From positions 1 to 20,719 of the forward strand of contig JACPIL010000015.1 of NCBI GenBank assembly GCA_016188105.1: a DNA stretch of 20,719 nt. The letters are read 5' to 3'. Of the stretch, positions 6,486-13,808 are shown piece after piece. Under the pieces are notes generated by a model that had not been told where the DNA came from, made no database searches, and saw only the letters and a program-made list of their open reading frames with translations. The translations under genes were made by a program, and so were the position numbers. The stretch comes from Candidatus Woesearchaeota archaeon. Lineage in GTDB: Archaea; Nanobdellota; Nanobdellia; Woesearchaeales; GW2011-AR9. Positions within the stretch are counted from its first letter, which is position 1; the number at the start of each line of letters is the position of its first letter.

Positions 6486-9400
6486 TTATTCTTTGCGCTT
6501 CTTACTAAGTTGCCGTAATTTTTCAAAAACATCCTTAGCTTCACTTTTATCTAATACCTCATGGATAGGTTTTTCTTTAGTTTGCTCAGCAATTCTCTCT
6601 AGTTTTGCAAATACGCCTTTCTCTCCCAACCGCAAGCCAGGTTTAATTTCTTCTTTATGTTCAACATATTTCTTAGCTAGCATTCCCACCTTGGAGAGAT
6701 GCTCGCCGGTAGTTCGAAGAATTGGTTCCAAATGCGGAATTTGTGCAGAATCTCGACTAAATTCGCCAAAGATTGCCCTTCTGTTACGTTCTTTTCCTCG
6801 CTCTTCACGCTCTCTGCGTAATGAAGAAAATTTATCCGCCCAGGAATCAACTATCTTTCGCGGCTGGAATCTAGATGCAGTCGGCCTGGTGGAAGGCTGG
6901 CTAGGGCGTGAAGATGAAGATCTTTGAACTCCTCTTGGTGCATATTTGTAAAAATAAACCAGATATCCTATTCCACCTAATGCTAGCAATAATCCAAGTA
7001 GCAAGAAAATCCAAGCTATAACATCACCATCTCCCTTGCTAGTATTTATTGAAGGGATTTCTGTTTCATCTGGGCGAGCATCTTTAACACAGGGATCAAA
7101 TTCATTAGTATATTCTTCATAGCTGCTATAACCGTCTTCATCATAATCCTCTAAATTATCGCTTATGCCATCAGCATTGGAATCAGCGCTGGTGTAATCA
7201 AATTCACACCGTTCTTGATTAAATGTCTTTTCCCATAAATCTGGTAAACCATCTTTATCATTATCTTTTCCACGTTCAGATTCTGGAATCTGCCCACGAG
7301 CACAGCCAAATTCATCTACTACTTTTCCAGCTTTTGTGCCACTGCACTGATCGCAGCTATCAAGAACTTTATCACCGTCTGCGTCTAGCAAGGTAACTTT
7401 TTCTGCGCCAGTATAATTATTACCAACACTATCTTCTACTTCATAACACAACCAGCCAGAAGTATCAAACAAGACTTTCTGCCCATTATATGCAAGAGTT
7501 GGTTGGCATAAACCTGCAGAGGAAGCTTTACCATACACTATACTACAACCGCTGGTATCCTCGCACTCTAGTTCAACTGGTGTAGATGTACAACTTCCGG
7601 GGATAGAATCATTGATTACTACATTTATGCCAGGTGATCCGGTGTCGTTTTGACAAGCCGGATAACTGCTAGAAGTTGCCAAGAATCCATCGCCTTGGGC
7701 AAATTTAGTGGCCACATTACCTGCTCCATCAATAGCAAGGACTTTCACGTTATATTTATGGCCTTCAGCTAGATTCGTAGTCGGAACTCGGATAGGCAAT
7801 CCTGGTCCAACCGTAGCATTAAATACCAAAGAACCAGGTGAAGAACTAAATGATATGCTTGATACACCGGCCGAGCTGTTACTAATATTCTGGTTAAAAG
7901 TTGAAACAAACCCTTTAGATTCTCCCAGATCATAGACCTCATAATAATATGCACTTATATTTTCTTCATTAGTAGAAACCATTATCTTCATTTCATTTGC
8001 TCCGCAACTAAAGGAGCCATCGTTTACATTTTGGATGGAAGGAGGGGATAAATCAACGATAAATACTGCGGTTGCTTCACTGCTATGTTCGCCGATACTA
8101 CAACGTATCGGAATAATATATTTCTTCTCCAATAAAGTACCTAGAGAAGCACTATGAATGTTAGTATTTGCACCTGAGGGGAAAGCAGTATATTCCAAGC
8201 CGGCCTTATATTCACAAATTGCTCTTTTGGAAGTTTCTACTATTAAAGTTACATTCTTATACCCAATGTAACCACTGGGCGTGATTGCCACAATACCCCC
8301 TAAAGCAGCGTAGTCAACAACAAAAGTAATTTCCTCGACTTCGGATAAGGCGCCAGCTCCATTCTCACATTGTACATTGAGCGAATATTCCTTTTTCGCT
8401 CCAACAAAATTAATATTGAAAATAGCCTGATGAGTTAATCCCAATTCTTTTTTCTCTGCTCCAGGGAAAGAGAATTCCATTGTACCAAACTCATTACTTC
8501 CTGAACCTTCAGAATTATCACTGTAGCGACAAACAGTTTTATCGTCAGTTTCAACTGATAATGAAGTTGTAATTCCTTCTACGATGAGCTTTGGGCTTGC
8601 TGATGCACTTTCTATAACTGGAGCAGTTGGGTCGTACTCAAGATTTAATTTTTGTTCTGGACCTTTTTCGCCTTCTAGACTTTTACATTGTACATATAAT
8701 GGTTTAATTCCGCCGCTATTAGAATATTCAGAGAAAACATCGGTAGGGAAATTTTCTATTAAGTACTTCCCCTCTGCGTTCGGGTTGAGAATCTTGTACG
8801 AAGGCAGAGCATCATAATTAAATCCAGAAGTGAAATCAAACCTACATTGGGAAGTCGGTACTTTCGTATAAAATTGTAGGGGGAATACTGGTGTATCACT
8901 AATTCCCCACTTTTCTTCCCCGTAGCGATACTCCAAAGGTTTTTCTAAAGTAACGCCATAACCTTCGATCCTAATCTCGCCACAAGTTGGCTGATATACG
9001 GGGTTATTAGCGACGTCAGTTGAATAATAACATATCTCGCTACTTTGATTTACGGAAAAAGTGGCTATGTATTCCTGGTAAGTCGGGTTATTAATTAACT
9101 CGCATCCTTCTCCCAAACAATAATATGTTTTATCACAATCAAATCCATTCTGCGGACATTCAAAATCAATTAATGCATAGCGTACAAAAAATTCTTGCCA
9201 GCCAAATCCTTTCGGTTTCGCGATGCGTGCCCCTTCCTTTAAGATTATGATCGTATCCGGTGCGCTAAAATCGACGTTAAAGTGGAAGAAGTCTTCATAG
9301 GTTTGTTCGGTAAACAGTTCGGTACATACTACTTTATACTCGCCAGCGTACTCTTTCTCTATAAACCCGGGGACGGGATTTGTTTTATGTTTCTTGCCAT

Positions 9401-12400
9401 TTTCATCGCTGATGAAATCAGCTACTTTTTGATTAGTGGCAGAGAGATATAAATCACAGCTAGCGCCAGCAATTGTTTCTATTTCAAAAGTAACGCTGCT
9501 AGAACCAGCTACACCATATAATTCCGGTTGAACAAAATTGATTCGTTCTTCAAGGTCAAAAGTATAAATTTTTTGTTTTATGTTTATATTGCCTTGATTA
9601 TCTTCGCAGCTCACGTTTAAGCCAAACTTTAATCCCTGCAGGTCTTTAAAGACGGCTTCTTTTTTCTGAACGGTCTTTTCCACAGTTTTAGCCTGGGCGG
9701 CACCGGCAGGTACAAGAGGTTGTACTGTAAACGAACACTGCATAGGTTCGGCAGTTCCTTCCAAATAAACTGATAAGGTAGTTTTATCTCCCGCTGTTTT
9801 AATCTCCTGATTGATTTCAAACTGTGGCGGAACATTATCAACATAGATAAAAGCAGTTTGAACATTTTCCTGATTAAGATATTTATCTTTCGAATAATAT
9901 TTTAAGATATACGTTTCTCCAGGAACTTCCTTCTGTAAAAATTGTAGAACATTCACAGCCAGAGTTTCGTCTTTTAATTTTCCCGGATAGGCTTTCTCTT
10001 GGAAGTCGGTACATAAGCTAGAACTGCCGGGAGCGGCACTCGTTAAACAAACTCCAACCTCTCCTAAAGGGCTTTCTGCATCTTTAGCTTGGAAAGTGAT
10101 ATTAGGGCTTCCTAAAGAAAGAATATTCTGTCCGCCAGAAACTATTTTTGTGGTAGGAGCAGCATTATCTTTGCGGCAAGCTAATCTTTCTCCAGCATTC
10201 GTAAATCTTGCGCAATCGTCATCAATATCTCCATCACCATCTTTCATACAAGTTCCTGGTCCTTCTGGGATGCCATCCCACACACAGCGCCCCCAGCTGC
10301 ATTGATCTTTAGAAAGAGTAATTTCTTGACGATCATTCTTCTCTAGATTTTGTCCCCCAGTACATTCGCTTTCAAATTGATAGGTATAACAATTTGTTTC
10401 TGCAGTTGGTTGATCACCACAGGAGGCGCAGTAGCTTAGGGGCTTATCTTTAGTCACAGAATTAGAGAAACAAGCACCTAAACTAGAACAAACTTGGTCG
10501 GTACAATAATAATTTTCAAATAAGTTTCCTTGCTTTCCACATAAGGAACATTGGTCATCTTCTTCGTAATCTTTTTCCACACAATAGCCTGTTCCTGTTT
10601 CTGGAGTCACAGTAGTAGGGATATTCAAGCCAGAAAACAACTTACTATAGTCAACCATTGGATTAGTTGCTGCGCTATCTACCCATCCACATTCAGCTCC
10701 TAAGCAGTTATTGACCGCGCAAGCATCTTTACTTTTATAATCAAAACAACTCGTTACCGTATCACATTGCTGACATTGGTTAACAATGGTGTTGCTGTAG
10801 TCATAATAACAATAATTAGCTGCTCCTTCCGTTTCCGGTTCGTCAGAGCCATAACATTGATCTCTGGTATAGTATAAACCAAAAGGATCAGCACCTTGGA
10901 ATTGCACACTACAAATCCCCGCATCTTTACAAACTGCATTGTGTTGTCCTACTTCAGCACAAAACCAGACCTGTGTTTCCCCATCCTGTACTGAGCAATC
11001 CTGAGTTGCGACTAGCTTGTTTTCATTGTTGCAGCTTAAAATACTTTTTCGCAAAGAAACTTCGACTGAACAGAATAAATCCCAACCGATAGTTTCTGAA
11101 TACCGACTTTCACATTCATGATCTCCTAGAGTTATAGAAGCAACCGCTGCTTTTTTAGAAAGTGTTCCCTTATCGTACACCGCAAGAATTTCGTATTTAT
11201 ACGTTTGTCCCCATTCAACGTCGGCATCCAGTTTTAGAGTTTCTGAAGGCGACACAGTAAACAGATCAATCTGAGTATTGTCATGATATTTTGTAATGAT
11301 GTAATTTAAAACTTCAGGACAAGGTTTTTGCCATTGTAACATCACTTCTTCTTTTCCCTTAACATGACCTGCAGAAAATTGAGGTATATCTTTAGGATTG
11401 ATTGAAGAGCATTCACCTACAAACTGATTTAAAGGCACATCCAAGTTGGTAGCTTTTCCCGATTCAACTGTGAATTTGATCGGGCCACTGCTGTAATCGG
11501 CATGGGTTGCCAAAATGGTATGTTCGCCAGGAAGCAGAGAAATTTTATAATCTCCCGTTTTAGAACCATCAGAAGAATACTGGGAATATCCTTTAAAGAT
11601 ATTATCAATGTAAATCTTTGCTCCGAATTGTTCTTCTCCAGTATCTGACTTTTTGTTCTTGTTATTATCTAAATAAGTCTTTCCCTGGACACCTTGAAAG
11701 ATAGTGCTGGTAATCTGGAAATTATGGACACTTATGGCATCCTCGCTGACAATTACATCTTGTTGCTGTGGTTGGAAGCCTATTTTACTAGCCGTAAAAA
11801 CATAATTGCCTTTAGGAATTCCGGTGACCGTAAATGTTCCACTAGCATCCGTTACTTGTTGTCCGCTTGCTGGACCATTCCAGGAGATAGTCGCGCCTTG
11901 AATGCTATTACCAGTCTGATCTTTTACTTCTCCTTGCACTGTCCCTACTCCGACTAATTTGTTCAAAACAATTTCTTTTGTCAATTGCTGTCCGGGAAGC
12001 AATGAAATAGTCAAAGAAGTAGGGAGATAATTCAAAGCAGTTACTTTTACTAAATAAGTTCCCGGATTGAGTGTAGGAAAGGAATAGGTCCCTGCTGACG
12101 GTGTAGTAAACTTTATTCCAGTGCCTTCCAGCGAGACTTCTGCGCCAGCTATTAACTGTCCTTCTTTATCCTTTACTGATCCGCCCAAAGCTGCTTTCGC
12201 AACCTCCACTCCGCAGTAAAGCTGATTACACTGAGTTGTGGTCATCCCCAAACTATTGTCAAAAACATCATAGGTTGAGAATCCTAGTTTTTTAGCTTTA
12301 TCTTCACATTGGAACTTATTAAGATTGAATTGACAGAACTTGTCCGCTACCTTACAGCATCCCTGAGAACACCACAAGGTATACTGGTCGGCGGGCACTT

Positions 12401-12710
12401 TGCTGCCCCCTAACTGTTCACAATAACCTTGTGAATGAAGTTGGCAATCAACATTGCAGGTTATTTCTTCACACTGGGGAAATTCAGAACAATCTGATCC
12501 TGGAACAAAATGTTGATCCATGTTACAATCTGAATTATCTTCACAATCTGCTTGAGCTTCTACATCCAGAACTCCCTGAACGCAATAGAGATCTTCACTT
12601 CCCTTTGGGTAGATATAACAGCCTGCTGCTTCAGCAGAAATTGAATAAGCAAAAACTAATAGAAATAAAACTAAAACTACCAGAAAAGTACCTCTTTTTT
12701 GTACTATCAT
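6486..12710 (-). CDS. Giant multidomain type I surface protein, 2074 residues
   Basis: Domains in order: signal peptide at residues 1-29 (hydrophobic core, AEA-AGC; the lead KRG|T could also be read as class III). A 16-cysteine domain spans 31-166. Two carboxypeptidase regulatory-like beta sandwiches lie at about 174-250 and 256-333, and a third related module at about 338-428. A fibronectin III-like domain covers about 440-528. A cysteine-rich region follows at 531-846 with repeated C-x2-C...C-[FY]-x-Y patterns. Several Ig-like modules at about 850-1690 are joined by linkers such as VDNVPP, VDFSAP, YDPTAP and VDLSPP. Calcium-binding thrombospondin type 3-like DxDxDG repeats lie at 1775-1870. 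One membrane helix at about 1897-1920 is followed by a basic cytoplasmic tail of about 154 residues ending FEKLRQLSKKRKE. This architecture suggests a long adhesin or receptor. It has its own probable promoter. The short gene just upstream encodes a compact version with the same ends. Confidence 0.93.
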   Translation of the reverse strand: MIVQKRGTFLVVLVLFLLVFAYSISAEAAGCYIYPKGSEDLYCVQGVLDVEAQADCEDNSDCNMDQHFVPGSDCSEFPQCEEITCNVDCQLHSQGYCEQLGGSKVPADQYTLWCSQGCCKVADKFCQFNLNKFQCEDKAKKLGFSTYDVFDNSLGMTTTQCNQLYCGVEVAKAALGGSVKDKEGQLIAGAEVSLEGTGIKFTTPSAGTYSFPTLNPGTYLVKVTALNYLPTSLTISLLPGQQLTKEIVLNKLVGVGTVQGEVKDQTGNSIQGATISWNGPASGQQVTDASGTFTVTGIPKGNYVFTASKIGFQPQQQDVIVSEDAISVHNFQITSTIFQGVQGKTYLDNNKNKKSDTGEEQFGAKIYIDNIFKGYSQYSSDGSKTGDYKISLLPGEHTILATHADYSSGPIKFTVESGKATNLDVPLNQFVGECSSINPKDIPQFSAGHVKGKEEVMLQWQKPCPEVLNYIITKYHDNTQIDLFTVSPSETLKLDADVEWGQTYKYEILAVYDKGTLSKKAAVASITLGDHECESRYSETIGWDLFCSVEVSLRKSILSCNNENKLVATQDCSVQDGETQVWFCAEVGQHNAVCKDAGICSVQFQGADPFGLYYTRDQCYGSDEPETEGAANYCYYDYSNTIVNQCQQCDTVTSCFDYKSKDACAVNNCLGAECGWVDSAATNPMVDYSKLFSGLNIPTTVTPETGTGYCVEKDYEEDDQCSLCGKQGNLFENYYCTDQVCSSLGACFSNSVTKDKPLSYCASCGDQPTAETNCYTYQFESECTGGQNLEKNDRQEITLSKDQCSWGRCVWDGIPEGPGTCMKDGDGDIDDDCARFTNAGERLACRKDNAAPTTKIVSGGQNILSLGSPNITFQAKDAESPLGEVGVCLTSAAPGSSSLCTDFQEKAYPGKLKDETLAVNVLQFLQKEVPGETYILKYYSKDKYLNQENVQTAFIYVDNVPPQFEINQEIKTAGDKTTLSVYLEGTAEPMQCSFTVQPLVPAGAAQAKTVEKTVQKKEAVFKDLQGLKFGLNVSCEDNQGNINIKQKIYTFDLEERINFVQPELYGVAGSSSVTFEIETIAGASCDLYLSATNQKVADFISDENGKKHKTNPVPGFIEKEYAGEYKVVCTELFTEQTYEDFFHFNVDFSAPDTIIILKEGARIAKPKGFGWQEFFVRYALIDFECPQNGFDCDKTYYCLGEGCELINNPTYQEYIATFSVNQSSEICYYSTDVANNPVYQPTCGEIRIEGYGVTLEKPLEYRYGEEKWGISDTPVFPLQFYTKVPTSQCRFDFTSGFNYDALPSYKILNPNAEGKYLIENFPTDVFSEYSNSGGIKPLYVQCKSLEGEKGPEQKLNLEYDPTAPVIESASASPKLIVEGITTSLSVETDDKTVCRYSDNSEGSGSNEFGTMEFSFPGAEKKELGLTHQAIFNINFVGAKKEYSLNVQCENGAGALSEVEEITFVVDYAALGGIVAITPSGYIGYKNVTLIVETSKRAICEYKAGLEYTAFPSGANTNIHSASLGTLLEKKYIIPIRCSIGEHSSEATAVFIVDLSPPSIQNVNDGSFSCGANEMKIMVSTNEENISAYYYEVYDLGESKGFVSTFNQNISNSSAGVSSISFSSSPGSLVFNATVGPGLPIRVPTTNLAEGHKYNVKVLAIDGAGNVATKFAQGDGFLATSSSYPACQNDTGSPGINVVINDSIPGSCTSTPVELECEDTSGCSIVYGKASSAGLCQPTLAYNGQKVLFDTSGWLCYEVEDSVGNNYTGAEKVTLLDADGDKVLDSCDQCSGTKAGKVVDEFGCARGQIPESERGKDNDKDGLPDLWEKTFNQERCEFDYTSADSNADGISDNLEDYDEDGYSSYEEYTNEFDPCVKDARPDETEIPSINTSKGDGDVIAWIFLLLGLLLALGGIGYLVYFYKYAPRGVQRSSSSRPSQPSTRPTASRFQPRKIVDSWADKFSSLRREREERGKERNRRAIFGEFSRDSAQIPHLEPILRTTGEHLSKVGMLAKKYVEHKEEIKPGLRLGEKGVFAKLERIAEQTKEKPIHEVLDKSEAKDVFEKLRQLSKKRKE

Positions 12711-12736
12711 CTCTGTGTTCCATAAAAGTCTTCTCG

Positions 12737-12744
12737 TTTATAAA
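12737..12744 (-). promoter_or_regulatory. TATA box of the 2074-residue surface protein gene
   Basis: TTTATAAA, preceded on the minus strand by AACA, has its centre 30 bases before ATG 12710. With the usual archaeal TATA-to-start distance of about 26 bases, transcription would begin only a few bases before the ATG. No Shine-Dalgarno sequence is present, which agrees with a near-leaderless transcript. Confidence 0.55.
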
Positions 12745-12746
12745 TG

Positions 12747-12770
12747 TTGTCGATGGCGTAAGGCTAAGAA
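12747..12770 (-). promoter_or_regulatory. Conserved upstream element, copy 1
   Basis: The plus strand carries the blocks GTCG, ATGGC, TAAGGC and AGAA in order, as does the gap at 16411-16434. The copy lies between the stop of the gene at 12786 and the TATA box of the gene starting at 12710. It could be an operator for that promoter or a 3' element of the preceding gene. It rests on two copies only. Confidence 0.3.
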
Positions 12771-12785
12771 TTCACCAAATGAGCT

Positions 12786-13808
12786 TTATTTCTTTTTCAC
12801 TATTTCTTTTAACTTTTCTAAAGCCTTCTGAGACTCTTTTTTCCCCTCTAAACTAGCCTGTTTCTTGTTCATAGCTGCACTTAAATGTTCCAGATTTTCA
12901 AACGCAGTTTTTTCTTTCTTGAACTTATGATTAAAAGTTAAATCGTGAAGTTTACTAAAAGCATCCTTCTTTCCAGTTGTAGATGAGAACTTGTGTAGTA
13001 TCTCGTCGTGCTCTTGATGTTTTTTCTTATGTAAGTGGGTTGAATGCAATTTTTGCAGATTTTTCGATCGGGATTTTAGTATACCAAACACGGCCCAATC
13101 ACTCTTCTCTTCGATGGTATTTTCTGCCGGCAAGGTTAACTTAGCTCGGTTTGAATAACGCCAGATAACGTGGGCAAAGTAAACGAGCCCGGTAAGAAAG
13201 ATTAACAATAACATCCACTCTAAAAGAAGCGAATCAGTGAGTAGTGTCTCTTTTCCAGATTCAGAAGAAGGAAGTGATGATGTAGCGGTAACATTTTCTG
13301 TAAATTTTTCTACGGAAAGTGTTCCCTGACTACATTGCTGTCTGCAGTTAGTCTCATCCATAGGGAAGGCAAACAGAAATTGGACTACTTCCCTATTCTT
13401 TGCTTCCACTTCGCATCTCCATTTATTTTCTTGATAATCACAAAAGGAACCGCCAAAATAGGAGAATTGGCAGCATCCCTGAGAACACCATTCTTGTTCC
13501 TTCCCCGCAGGAACTTCTCCGCCAACACATTTTCCCACAAATTCTTCTCGACAGGAACTCTTGCAAATTATTTTCTGGCATTGGGGAAAAGCATCTTTAT
13601 TCGCACAACTTTCTCCTTCTATAAAAGCACTTAGGAAGACACATTTTTCATCGAAGGCACATTCTTGCTTTGCTTTTTCTAAACTTGTATCTGTACAGTA
13701 AAATGAACTTTCAGGATAGACAAAACAGCCATCTTGTGCAGAAGCATACGGAATAAATAAAATTATTATTAAGCAAAATACAAATTTAGGGGTTCTAATT
13801 TTCATCAT
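12786..13808 (-). CDS. Small type I membrane protein with 16-cysteine ectodomain, 340 residues
   Basis: I start it at ATG 13808 (MMKIRTPKF), 9 bases after GGAG. A longer frame to 13895 would sit inside the preceding gene and push the signal peptide inward, so I reject it. The signal peptide (residues 1-24, ending YASAQ) precedes a domain with 16 cysteines at 28-159 that aligns cysteine for cysteine with the N-terminus of the 2074-residue protein. Shared motifs include GC-aromatic-x-YP, FPQC, VPA, WCSQGCC and NK-x2-CE. After a short Ser/Glu-rich linker a membrane helix lies at about 194-216. The Lys/His-rich cytoplasmic tail has an AVFG...SR motif and three F-x-K-L-like repeats (AFSKLHDL, AFENLEHL, ALEKLKEI). 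The start overlaps the end of the previous gene by 14 bases, so the two are translationally coupled. It is probably a compact paralogue, partner or competitor of the giant protein. The molecular function is unknown. Confidence 0.88.
   Translation of the reverse strand: MMKIRTPKFVFCLIIILFIPYASAQDGCFVYPESSFYCTDTSLEKAKQECAFDEKCVFLSAFIEGESCANKDAFPQCQKIICKSSCREEFVGKCVGGEVPAGKEQEWCSQGCCQFSYFGGSFCDYQENKWRCEVEAKNREVVQFLFAFPMDETNCRQQCSQGTLSVEKFTENVTATSSLPSSESGKETLLTDSLLLEWMLLLIFLTGLVYFAHVIWRYSNRAKLTLPAENTIEEKSDWAVFGILKSRSKNLQKLHSTHLHKKKHQEHDEILHKFSSTTGKKDAFSKLHDLTFNHKFKKEKTAFENLEHLSAAMNKKQASLEGKKESQKALEKLKEIVKKK

Noticed and set aside
12618..12632. Lipoprotein signal in the giant protein (AAGC)
   Set aside because: The cysteine follows AAG, but there is no Leu at -3, the protein has a C-terminal membrane helix, and C31 aligns with a cysteine of the 16-cysteine domain.
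12431..12856. A 141-codon plus-strand frame
   Set aside because: It runs antisense to the signal peptide and 16-cysteine region of the giant protein and across a promoter gap, with no start signals.
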